DNA of 13,655 bases from Spirochaetales bacterium. GTDB lineage: Bacteria; Spirochaetota; Spirochaetia; SZUA-6; DRHE01. The notes under the pieces were generated by a model that saw only the letters and a list, made by a program, of their open reading frames with translations, did not search any database and had not been told where the DNA came from. Numbering within the stretch: the stretch's first letter is position 1; each line of letters begins with the position of its first letter. Made by a program: the position numbers and the translations under genes. Shown in pieces: positions 6,188 through 13,053 of the stretch. Location: the NCBI GenBank assembly GCA_016930895.1, contig JAFGFV010000110.1, positions 1-13,655 of the forward strand, in the 5' to 3' direction.

Positions 6188-7705
6188 ATGAACTCGTTCA
6201 AGGCCGTCAACGTCCAGAAGCGCTTCGAAGGGGTGGTGGCCCTGAAGGGGGCCGACTTCAGCTTCGAGGGGGCCAAGGTCTGCGGGCTGGTCGGGGCCAA
6301 CGGCTCGGGCAAGACCACCTTCGCCAGGATCTGCTGCGGGATCATCCAGGCCAACCGGGGAGAGTTCTTCATCGACGGGCAGAAGGTCGAGATTGCCTCT
6401 CCCGTCGACGCCCGGCGCTACGGCATCGTGCTCGCGCATCAGAACCTGTCCCTGATTCCCGAGCTCACCGTGTGGCAGAACGTTCGACTCGGACACGAAC
6501 AGAAGTCCAACCCCTTCTTCCTGGACAACAGGAACGCTCGGCGGACGGCCAGCAGGATCCTGGAGGAGCTGGTCCCCGGGGAGATCCCGATCGAGGCCAA
6601 GGTCGTCGACTTGAGCCCGGCCCAGCGGCAGCTGGTGGAGGTGGCCAAAGCCCTGTCGCAGGAGCCCAAGCTCCTGATCCTCGACGAGCCCACCGCCGCG
6701 CTGGAGTACTTCCACGTGGAGCAGCTGTTCAAGAAGGTCGAGGAGCTCAAGCGCTCCGGCACTTCGGTGGTGTTCATCTCCCATCGGCTGTGGGAGATCA
6801 CCCGGATCTGCGACCAGGTGATCGCCTTCCGGAACGGGGAAACGGTGGGAACCGTCGACTTCGAGAAACAGGCACGCGAGGAGGAGCTGATCGTGCCGCT
6901 GGTGACCGGCCAGGCGGCGGGCGAGCAGGTGGATTTCGTGAAGAAGACCCACACGCACTTCGAGCAGGCCGAGAAGGTCCTCGAGCTGGACGGCGTGGGG
7001 TACCGTGACAGGCTCAGAGAGGTAAGCTTCTCGGTGAGCCGTGGAGAGGTGCTCGGCATCGGCGGCCTGCACGGACAGGGCCAGGAAGAGCTGATCATGC
7101 TGCTGGCCGGCTCGATCGCCCCCGGCGCCGGAACGATTCGCGTCGACGGGAAGACCGTCCGGTTCTCGCACCCCAAGCAGGCCATCCGCAAGGGCCTGTA
7201 TTTGGTGCCTGGCGACCGGCTCACCGAGGGCTTGTTCTCGATCCACAACGTCTTCAGCAACCTCGTCTTCCCGCGCTTCTCCATGGCACTGGAGGGCTTC
7301 CTGCTCAAGTTCAAGAAGCTGTTTTCGATCACCGATCGGGTCATCGAGAAGGTGGAGCTGGTGCCGCCCAACCGCAACATGATGATCAACACCCTGAGCG
7401 GCGGCAACCAGCAGAAGGCGGTATTCGGACGGTGGCTGCAGTTCCAGCCTCGGGTGCTGCTGCTGAACGACCCGGCCAAGGGCATCGACATCGCCGCCAA
7501 GAACGCGCTGTACAAGCTGACCCATGACCTGGCCGTCGAGGGCACCTCCGTGATCCTGTACGCGAGCAGCAACGAGGAGCTCATCTCCAACTGCGACCGG
7601 GTCCTGATCATGTTCGAGGGGCGAATCGTCGAAGAAATCCGTCACGAGGAAATTTCCGACGAAAAGCTGATCACCTCATCTCTGCGCGTGGGGGTCACCA
7701 AGTGA
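6188..7705 (+). CDS. Sugar ABC transporter ATPase with two nucleotide-binding domains (RbsA/MglA type)
   Basis: A 505-residue fused double ATPase, normal length for the RbsA/MglA/XylG family. It energises import through the two permeases downstream. NBD1 (about 1-240) is complete: Walker A GANGSGKTT (36-44), Q-loop Q85, signature LSPAQRQ (142-148), Walker B LLILDEPTA (162-170) and switch H199. NBD2 (about 262-505) has the lysine-less Walker A GLHGQGQEE (293-301) usual for this family and signature LSGGNQQK (403-410). Its Walker B reads LLLNDPAKGID (424-434), where family members normally have LDEP. That changes D to N and the catalytic E to D, so this site is probably weak or structural. The ribosome site is GAGGA about 7-8 nt upstream. 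The stop overlaps the next gene's GTG start by 4 bp. Confidence 0.94.
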   Translation: MNSFKAVNVQKRFEGVVALKGADFSFEGAKVCGLVGANGSGKTTFARICCGIIQANRGEFFIDGQKVEIASPVDARRYGIVLAHQNLSLIPELTVWQNVRLGHEQKSNPFFLDNRNARRTASRILEELVPGEIPIEAKVVDLSPAQRQLVEVAKALSQEPKLLILDEPTAALEYFHVEQLFKKVEELKRSGTSVVFISHRLWEITRICDQVIAFRNGETVGTVDFEKQAREEELIVPLVTGQAAGEQVDFVKKTHTHFEQAEKVLELDGVGYRDRLREVSFSVSRGEVLGIGGLHGQGQEELIMLLAGSIAPGAGTIRVDGKTVRFSHPKQAIRKGLYLVPGDRLTEGLFSIHNVFSNLVFPRFSMALEGFLLKFKKLFSITDRVIEKVELVPPNRNMMINTLSGGNQQKAVFGRWLQFQPRVLLLNDPAKGIDIAAKNALYKLTHDLAVEGTSVILYASSNEELISNCDRVLIMFEGRIVEEIRHEEISDEKLITSSLRVGVTK

Positions 7706-8688
7706 GCGCCAAGGCAAACACCCGCAGCCGCGTCGGCGAGCTGGCCGCGGCAGCGGCGCGCCATCCGGCCTTTGCCGGTTTTCTGGTCATGCTCGTGCTG
7801 CTCGTGCTGAACGCAGTCCTGCAGCCCAAGTTCTTCTCCTACCGGGCCATCAAGTCGAACTTCTCCGCCTTCACGCCGCTGATCCTGGCCAGCATAGCCC
7901 AGGGGATCATCATCATCTCGGGCTCCCTCGACCTGTCCCTGGGGACGGCGATCTCCCTCTTCAGCGTGTGCACGGCCTACATCATGACCGACACGAACGT
8001 CTTCCCGGTGCTCGTGCTGGGTGTGGCCATCGTGGTGGCGGCCAGCGGGCTGCTCAACGGTTTCGCCATTGGCAGGCTGGGCATGCCGCCGCTCATTACG
8101 ACCTTCGCCACCTCGGCGATCTTTCTCGGCATCGCCATGACGATCCTCCCCGTGGCCGGCGGCTATGTGCCCAAGTTCTTCTACCGCGTGTATCGCGCGG
8201 ACGTCCTGGGCTTCATCCCCTTCCCGCTGCTCATGCTGATCCTCGGCATCCTGATCTGGGTCTTCTTCTCGAGGACCAGGGTTTACCGCTACATCTATGC
8301 CATCGGCGGGAACGAGGAGGCGGCGTACGCTTCGGGGATCAAGGTGGCCCGCATCCGCCTGTTTGCTCACCTGATCGCGAGCGTGTTCATCGCCATGGCT
8401 TCGCTGTGCGTGCTCATGATCACGGCCACGGGGGAATGGCGCAACGGACTGGGGTACAACCTGAACTCCGTGGCCGCGGTGGTCATCGGCGGCGTCGCCC
8501 TGACCGGGGGCAAGGGATCCGTGCTGGGGGCGATCTTCGGCGCACTCGCCTTGGGGCTGCTCAACAACGTGCTGTTCTTTGCCCAGCTGTCCTCGTACTG
8601 GCAGGTGTTCTACCGGGGGCTGATCATCGTGCTCTCTCTGGGGCTGGGGGCTATCCCGGTGCTGCTCAAGGCGCGGCAAAAGTCTTGA
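7702..8688 (+). CDS. Sugar ABC transporter permease 1 (RbsC-like, BPD_transp_2)
   Basis: A 328-residue inner-membrane permease. It starts at GTG 7702, overlapping the ATPase stop by 4 bp (GTGA), which points to translational coupling. A GGGGG run about 7 nt upstream may serve as ribosome site. Hydrophobic segments are visible near 24-41, 58-75, 82-95, 100-123, 132-152, 170-190, 218-242, 256-268, 274-294 and 302-322. The family hallmark GSLDLSLGTAIS lies at 74-85. The cytoplasmic coupling loop YAIGGNEEAAYASGIKV (199-215) matches the segment where ribose-type permeases contact the ATPase. It would form the translocation channel with permease 2, making a heterodimer. Substrate specificity is unknown. 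Confidence 0.93.
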   Translation: MSAKANTRSRVGELAAAAARHPAFAGFLVMLVLLVLNAVLQPKFFSYRAIKSNFSAFTPLILASIAQGIIIISGSLDLSLGTAISLFSVCTAYIMTDTNVFPVLVLGVAIVVAASGLLNGFAIGRLGMPPLITTFATSAIFLGIAMTILPVAGGYVPKFFYRVYRADVLGFIPFPLLMLILGILIWVFFSRTRVYRYIYAIGGNEEAAYASGIKVARIRLFAHLIASVFIAMASLCVLMITATGEWRNGLGYNLNSVAAVVIGGVALTGGKGSVLGAIFGALALGLLNNVLFFAQLSSYWQVFYRGLIIVLSLGLGAIPVLLKARQKS

Positions 8689-8705
8689 GGTACAGAGAAA
8701 TCGAA

Positions 8706-9716
8706 ATGGCGGATCAAGCTGCGGAGGCTAGGGCGATCGCGTTCCGGCGTACCCTCAAGGGCTGGCTCAACAACCGGGTGGTCATCGCCTTTCTCCTGGT
8801 GGTCGCTCTGTTCGTTGCCGGTGAAATCATCGTGCCCGGGTTCCTTCACTTTTCCCACATCATGACGGTGCTGCAGGCCTCGTTCTTTCTCGGCCTGGTG
8901 AGTCTCGGGCAGACGATCGTCGTGCTGTCGGGGCGGGAAGGCCTGGATCTCTCCGTGGGGTCCATGGTGACCGTGGGGGTCATCCTGGGAGCGTTCATCC
9001 TGATGGGCAAGGACGCAAACCTGGCGCAGACCATCCTGGCGGTCCTGGCCGCGGGATTCCTCCTGGGGCTGGTCAACGGCCTGGGGGTGGCCTTCCTGAA
9101 GCTGGCGCCCCTGATCATGACCCTGGCCTGGGGCATCGTGGTCAACGGCCTGCTCATTGGAATCACCAAGGGGCTGAAGCCGGGCAAAGCCTCCCCTATC
9201 CTGGAGGTCCTGGGCCAGGGGTCTCTGGTCCTAGGCGCCGGGGAATACGCCCTCAAGATCCCCTGGGTCAACCTGATCTGGGTGATCGTCATCGTGCTGG
9301 TCTGGTTCTTTCTCAAGAGGACCTCCGGGGGCTACATCCTCTACGCCGTGGGCGCCAACGACCGGGCCGCGGAGCTCCTGGGTATCCGGGTGCGCCTGGT
9401 GCGGGTCATGGCCTATGCGGTCAGCGGGATGCTTTCGGCCTTCAGCGGCCTGCTCCTGCTGGGGTTCGTGCAGCACCCGGACCTCCAGCTGGGCGAGCGC
9501 TACGTGCTGCCTTCCGCCGTGGCGGTCATCATCGGCGGGATCCGCTTCGGAGGCGGCGCCGGGACCTACCTGGGCGCCGTGGCGGGGTCCATCTTCCTGA
9601 CGACCCTGGCCAGCGTGCTGGTCACCCTGAACATGGACGAAGGAGCCCGGCAGATCGTGACCGGGCTCGTGCTGGTGGTCCTGCTGGCCGCTTACACCCG
9701 CAGGATCCGCAGATAA
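8706..9716 (+). CDS. Sugar ABC transporter permease 2 (RbsC-like, BPD_transp_2)
   Basis: A 336-residue inner-membrane permease, related to but clearly different from permease 1. The start is taken at ATG 8706, giving MADQAAEARA, although its ribosome site is poor (GAGG about 15 nt upstream). An in-frame TTG at 8685 overlaps the permease 1 stop as TTGA. It would copy the 4-bp coupling seen at two other junctions, so a 7-residue longer protein is possible. Hydrophobic segments lie near 24-46, 54-75, 86-101, 106-130, 136-153, 188-203, 232-254, 268-282, 286-308 and 317-331. The family motif GLDLSVGS is at 79-86, and the coupling-loop segment YAVGANDRAAELLGIRV is at 213-229. The C-terminus is arginine-rich (TRRIRR), as expected for a cytoplasmic end. 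It probably pairs with permease 1. Confidence 0.92.
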   Translation: MADQAAEARAIAFRRTLKGWLNNRVVIAFLLVVALFVAGEIIVPGFLHFSHIMTVLQASFFLGLVSLGQTIVVLSGREGLDLSVGSMVTVGVILGAFILMGKDANLAQTILAVLAAGFLLGLVNGLGVAFLKLAPLIMTLAWGIVVNGLLIGITKGLKPGKASPILEVLGQGSLVLGAGEYALKIPWVNLIWVIVIVLVWFFLKRTSGGYILYAVGANDRAAELLGIRVRLVRVMAYAVSGMLSAFSGLLLLGFVQHPDLQLGERYVLPSAVAVIIGGIRFGGGAGTYLGAVAGSIFLTTLASVLVTLNMDEGARQIVTGLVLVVLLAAYTRRIRR

Positions 9717-9739
9717 CTGCATCGACAGGAGTACTGACT

Positions 9740-11008
9740 ATGACAAGAGAAGCTCTCGCCACGGCGAAAAAGGATCCCCAGGAGCTGTACAACGAGCGCT
9801 GGACCCGGGTCACCGATGCCGTGGCGCTCCGGCGCCCGGACCGGGTGCCGCTGATTCCGCAGATCGAGGCCATCCCGGAGTACTATTCCGGGATCACGAT
9901 CAAGGAGGCCATGTACGACTATCGCAAGGCCGGAGAGGCCCTGGACCGGTTCTACGCGGATTTCCAGCCGGACCTCGGCTGGGGGCCCGGGCTCATGTAC
10001 TACGCCCCGGCCATGGAGAGCTGCGGCCTCAAGTGGCTGCGCTGGCCCGGCCGGGGGATCGAGGAGGCCCAGCAGCTGTACCAGTTCATCGAGGGCGAGT
10101 TCATGTACGCTCACGAGTACGACGAGCTGATCTACGACCCCACCCACTTCATCCAGTCCAAGTGGATCCCCCGCAGCTTCACGAAGCTGAAGGGTCTGGA
10201 GAACATCCGCCTGCGTGATGCGGTCTGGGGAGGCTTTTTCGGCGCCTTCGCCGCTTTCGCCAATCCCGAGGTGATCGAGAGCCTGGAAAGCCTGATCAAG
10301 ACGGGCAAGCAGCTGGTGGAGTGGTTCACCTTCTGCGGGGAGTACGAGACCAAGCTGGAGAAGGAGATGGGTTTTCCGATCGCGGTGGGGGGCAACGGCT
10401 TCGCTCCCTTCGACCAGGTGGGCGACACCATGCGCGGTACGCTCAACATGATGATGGACGTGCTGGAGCGTCCCGAGAAGGTGCTGCAGGCGGTGGAGGT
10501 CATGCTGCCCATCGCCCTGGAGGCGCCGATCGCCGCCTGCAAGGCCAACGGCCGCAAGATGGTCTGGATCTGGCTGCACAAGGGGGTGGACGAGTTCATG
10601 TCCGTGGAGCAGTACGAGACCTTCTACTGGCCGACGCTCCAGAAGATGATCGTGGGTCTGGTGGATGCCGGGCTCATCCCGGTCGTGTACTGCGAGGGCA
10701 GCTATAACTCCCGCCTGGAAACCTTGCGGAACGTGCCCAAGGGGAAGGTCATCTACGACTTCGAGAACGTGGACATGTTCCGGGCCAAGGACATCCTGGG
10801 GGACGTGGCCTGCATCGCCGGCAACCTGCCCAACGCCATGCTCCTGTACGGGGGTCCCGACGAGGTGGACCGCTACTGCAGGGAGCTCATCGAAGGGGTC
10901 GGCAAGGACGGGGGCTTCATGCTCGACACCGGCGGTCTGATCGACAACGCCAAGGTGGAGAACCTGCGGGCCATGTTCGACTCCGTCGAGAAATACGGCC
11001 GGGCGTAG
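9740..11008 (+). CDS. Uroporphyrinogen decarboxylase-fold protein (UroD/MtaA superfamily), atypical active site
   Basis: A 422-residue protein recognisable as UroD superfamily. Supporting segments are RRPDRVPLIP (31-40), DEFMSVEQYETFYWPTLQKM (284-303), YDFENVDMFRAKDILGD (339-355), GNLPNAMLLYGGPDEV (361-376) and GGFMLDTGG (391-399) before VENLRAM (406-412). Known members decarboxylate uroporphyrinogen III or, as MtaA/CmuA-type enzymes, move methyl groups to or from corrinoids using a His-x-Cys...Cys zinc site. Here the expected HxCG segment reads VVYCEG (315-320), and the late PGC position reads DTGG (396-399), so the zinc site seems absent or rebuilt. No corrinoid protein is encoded in the window. 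It is clearly not a standard HemE, being longer and in a sugar operon. GGAG lies 8 nt upstream of the ATG. No function is assigned beyond the fold. Confidence 0.82.
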   Translation: MTREALATAKKDPQELYNERWTRVTDAVALRRPDRVPLIPQIEAIPEYYSGITIKEAMYDYRKAGEALDRFYADFQPDLGWGPGLMYYAPAMESCGLKWLRWPGRGIEEAQQLYQFIEGEFMYAHEYDELIYDPTHFIQSKWIPRSFTKLKGLENIRLRDAVWGGFFGAFAAFANPEVIESLESLIKTGKQLVEWFTFCGEYETKLEKEMGFPIAVGGNGFAPFDQVGDTMRGTLNMMMDVLERPEKVLQAVEVMLPIALEAPIAACKANGRKMVWIWLHKGVDEFMSVEQYETFYWPTLQKMIVGLVDAGLIPVVYCEGSYNSRLETLRNVPKGKVIYDFENVDMFRAKDILGDVACIAGNLPNAMLLYGGPDEVDRYCRELIEGVGKDGGFMLDTGGLIDNAKVENLRAMFDSVEKYGRA

Positions 11009-11011
11009 GAC

Positions 11012-11104
11012 ATGGCCGCCAGCGATTGCCTCGCCGGGTTGGGCGAGCTGCGGCCGGAGGAGCGGCGGCACCCCAAGAAGATCCATCAGATCCTCGTCGG
11101 ATAG
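11012..11104 (+). CDS. Possible 30-residue small ORF (or amber-separated extension of the UroD-fold gene)
   Basis: ATG 11012 opens 30 codons ending at TAG 11102-11104, filling nearly all of the gap between the UroD-fold gene and Gfo/Idh 2. Third codon positions are G or C in 26 of 29 codons after the ATG, like the real genes nearby. It lies in the same frame as the UroD-fold gene, separated from it by TAG-GAC. It could be a small gene, a former C-terminal tail cut off by a nonsense mutation, or chance. The only ribosome-site-like sequence is a weak TAGGA. The product is charged (PEERRHPKK), with one cysteine and no recognised family. Confidence 0.3.
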   Translation: MAASDCLAGLGELRPEERRHPKKIHQILVG

Positions 11105-11118
11105 CGGGAGCGGGAACG

Positions 11119-12291
11119 ATGTTCAGGACGATCGACTGCAGCGCTTTGAATCAGCCTCGGATCGGGATCGGGGTCGTGGGCTACGGATTCATGGGCAAGG
11201 TCCACTCCAACGCGTACCTCAAGATCCCCTACACCTATGCATCGCCGGAGGCCTACCCGGAGCTGGTGGCCATGGCCGGGCGCAGCGAGGATGCCCTGGT
11301 CGACACCGCCCGGCGCTTCGGCTACCGGGGAGTCTACACGGACTGGCGCGCGCTCGTCGAGGACCCGGAGGTCCAGATCGTGGACAACTGCACCCCGGAC
11401 GACTTGCACGCCGAGGTGTCGATCGCTGCGCTCCGGGCAGGCAAGCACGTGGTGTGCGAGAAGCCCCTGGCCATGACCGCGGCCGACGCCCAGCGCATGC
11501 GGGACACCGCCCTCCAGTCTGGCCGCAAGCACCTCCTGTGCCACAACTACCGCTTCATGCCCGCCGTGCGCCTGGCCCGGCAGCTCATCGAAGAGGGCCG
11601 CCTCGGGAGGATCTACCAGTTCCGGGGACGCTACCTGCAGCAGATCGGCCATGACCCGGACGAAACGACCGAGGACGTCTGGTATGCCACGGGCACCCGT
11701 TCCGGCGTGCTGCTTGGCATCGGCTGCCACATCATCGACCTGGCCCGGTTCCTGGTCGGGGAGGTACAGGCGGTCAGCGGGCTGGTCAAGACCTTCAATC
11801 GGACCCGCGCCGACCGCTCGGGCAGAACCGAGACCGTGAGCGCCGACGAGGTGAACTACGCCCTGGTGGAGTTCGCCGGCGGCGCGGTCGGCACCCTGGA
11901 GTCGGCGGGGATCAGCACCGGGCGCAAGAACCAGTGCACCTGGGAGATCAACGGCTCCAAGGGAAGCCTCCTCTTCGACCTGGAAGACCTGAATCACCTG
12001 CAGGTCTGCCTGGAGGGCGGCGCCGCCGGCCCGGCGTTCGGCTTCAGCAACGTGTCCGTGACTGGACCGAACCATCCGCTGCAGGCCGCCATCCTGCCGC
12101 CGGGTCACAACGCGGGCTGGGAGTACGGGCACGTGCACGCCCTCCATCACCTCCTCGAGGCGGTGGCCAAGGACCGCAAGGTGGAGCCCTACGGCGCCAC
12201 CTTCGAAGACGGTTACCGGATCCAGGTCGTCATGGAAGCGATCGTCAATTCCGCGAAGATCGGCGGCAGGGTGGAGGTCAGCTTCGCGTAG
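11119..12291 (+). CDS. Gfo/Idh/MocA-family NAD(P)-dependent oxidoreductase 2
   Basis: A 390-residue oxidoreductase, paralogue of the one at 3818-4978. The Rossmann motif is intact: IGIGVVGYGFMGKVHSNAY (15-33) with GYGFMG at 21-26. EKP is at 114-116, with K115 the expected active-site lysine. The C-terminal domain has GIGCHIIDLARFLVGE (200-215). H204 and D207 are kept, but the first position of the usual DxGxH is glycine (G200). ATG 11119 is chosen because the preceding GGGAGCGGGAACG supplies a ribosome site and the Rossmann strand begins soon after. The longer reading from 11026 overlaps the small ORF and adds no conserved sequence. Together with Gfo/Idh 1 it could oxidise and later re-reduce a sugar at a different carbon, or act on two related substrates. 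The family is firm; the substrate is unknown. Confidence 0.9.
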   Translation: MFRTIDCSALNQPRIGIGVVGYGFMGKVHSNAYLKIPYTYASPEAYPELVAMAGRSEDALVDTARRFGYRGVYTDWRALVEDPEVQIVDNCTPDDLHAEVSIAALRAGKHVVCEKPLAMTAADAQRMRDTALQSGRKHLLCHNYRFMPAVRLARQLIEEGRLGRIYQFRGRYLQQIGHDPDETTEDVWYATGTRSGVLLGIGCHIIDLARFLVGEVQAVSGLVKTFNRTRADRSGRTETVSADEVNYALVEFAGGAVGTLESAGISTGRKNQCTWEINGSKGSLLFDLEDLNHLQVCLEGGAAGPAFGFSNVSVTGPNHPLQAAILPPGHNAGWEYGHVHALHHLLEAVAKDRKVEPYGATFEDGYRIQVVMEAIVNSAKIGGRVEVSFA

Positions 12292-12337
12292 GGCTCGGGT
12301 GACTGAAGGATTAGAACACAAAATTCAAGGAGGACAT

Positions 12338-12916
12338 ATGGAGACCATCAACGGGTACACGCGCCAGAAGGCCATGGAGAAGGCCTTCCAGCTGGGTTTC
12401 GAGGGCGAATCCAAGCACCTGTCCTGCTCACAGTGCTCGTTCAACGCCATCATGGAGGTGCTCGGGCGCAAGAACGATCAGCTCTTCCGGTGCCTCGGTC
12501 CCCTGGAAGGCGGCGGGGCGGTCACGGCGGCCAACTCCTGTGGGGCCTTTTCCGGCTCCCTGGCGGCCATCGGCTACTTCTTCGGGCGCACCTACGAGCA
12601 GTTCGAGAAGTTCGAGTCGAGCATGGAGGCTTCCCTGATCGGGCAGGAGCTGTATGCCCGCTTCAAGGAACGCTACGGGACCGCGATCTGCCGCGACATT
12701 CTGAAAGGGATCCTGGGCTTCGAGACCGACTTCATGGACGAGGCCCAGTTCAAGCGATTCGAGGAAGCGGGCGGACACGCGAGCGTCTGCCCGAGCATCG
12801 TGGGGCTGGCCGCGGCGTGGACCATCGACATCCTCTGGGACCGGATCCCGAAAGACAGGGACCTCTCCGACATCCCGACCCTGCAGGAGGCAGATCGCCT
12901 GCTCGCTCCGCACTAG
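12338..12916 (+). CDS. C_GCAxxG_C_C-type cysteine-rich putative redox protein
   Basis: A 192-residue protein with six cysteines: C30 and C33 (CSQC), C52, C68, C118 and C151. The segment SCGAFSG (67-73) followed by SLAAIGYFFG fits the GCAxxG core of the C_GCAxxG_C_C family. CSQCSFNAI (30-38), GTAICRDILKGI (114-125) and ASVCPSIVG (148-156) match the flanking single-cysteine positions. Family members are presumed redox-active or metal/cofactor binding, often beside oxidoreductases. No reaction is proven that I can name. ATG 12338 is preferred over an upstream in-frame GTG (12299) because a perfect AAGGAGG (12327-12333) lies 4 nt before it. It is the last gene before a new promoter and so probably closes the long operon. 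There is no signal peptide, so it should be cytoplasmic. Confidence 0.75.
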   Translation: METINGYTRQKAMEKAFQLGFEGESKHLSCSQCSFNAIMEVLGRKNDQLFRCLGPLEGGGAVTAANSCGAFSGSLAAIGYFFGRTYEQFEKFESSMEASLIGQELYARFKERYGTAICRDILKGILGFETDFMDEAQFKRFEEAGGHASVCPSIVGLAAAWTIDILWDRIPKDRDLSDIPTLQEADRLLAPH

Positions 12917-12933
12917 GAGCGGCTGCGGCGGGG

Positions 12934-12981
12934 GCGAATCGCGGCAATCTGGCGAGTAGCGGCAATCCAGCGAATCACGGC
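12934..12981. repeat. Imperfect 18-bp tandem repeat directly upstream of a promoter
   Basis: Three head-to-tail units are visible: GCGAATCGCGGCAATCTG (12934-12951), GCGAGTAGCGGCAATCCA (12952-12969) and a partial GCGAATCACGGC (12970-12981). Units 1 and 2 match at 14 of 18 positions. The array ends exactly where the -35 TTGACA begins, the usual place for activator sites. It may be a set of regulator half-sites or simply a small slippage repeat. Confidence 0.6.
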
Positions 12982-13010
12982 TTGACATGTTGCGAAATTT
13001 ATTTTATGCT
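12982..13010 (+). promoter_or_regulatory. Promoter of the zinc dehydrogenase gene
   Basis: A perfect -35 TTGACA (12982-12987), a 17-nt AT-rich spacer and a -10 TATGCT (13005-13010, four of six) precede the dehydrogenase. The leader from about 13017 carries GGGGAGG (13043-13049). The spacer shares GC(G)AAAT-TATTTTA with the kinase promoter, and TTGCGAAATT/ATTTTATGCT each match the candidate operator arms at 7 of 10. Co-regulation is therefore possible. Confidence 0.6.
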
Positions 13011-13053
13011 GGGTTGTCTGTGTAAAAATGTATTTCATCTCAGGGGAGGTCTC

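Noticed and set aside
3734..7645. A 1303-codon open frame on the minus strand across Gfo/Idh 1, the binding protein and the ATPase.
   Set aside because: Its product is biased toward His, Leu, Val, Gly and Gln with no recognisable domain. It lies antisense to three genes with clear motifs and ribosome sites. Long antisense frames are expected where third positions are mostly G or C.
7968..8705. N-terminal extension that would lengthen permease 2 to 582 residues.
   Set aside because: The extra part is an out-of-frame reading of permease 1. Typical permease sequence starts only after ATG 8706.
9740..11008. Calling this gene hemE (heme biosynthesis).
   Set aside because: It is longer than typical HemE, lacks heme-gene neighbours and is embedded in a sugar operon. 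Only the fold-level similarity is supported.
12299..12337. GTG start 13 codons upstream for the C_GCAxxG-type protein.
   Set aside because: The extension would translate through the perfect AAGGAGG that serves ATG 12338.
12292..12337. Possible promoter in the AT-rich gap before the C_GCAxxG-type gene.
   Set aside because: A TTAGAA-like -10 is visible, but there is no -35 at a workable distance. The AT-richness mainly reflects the ribosome site region.
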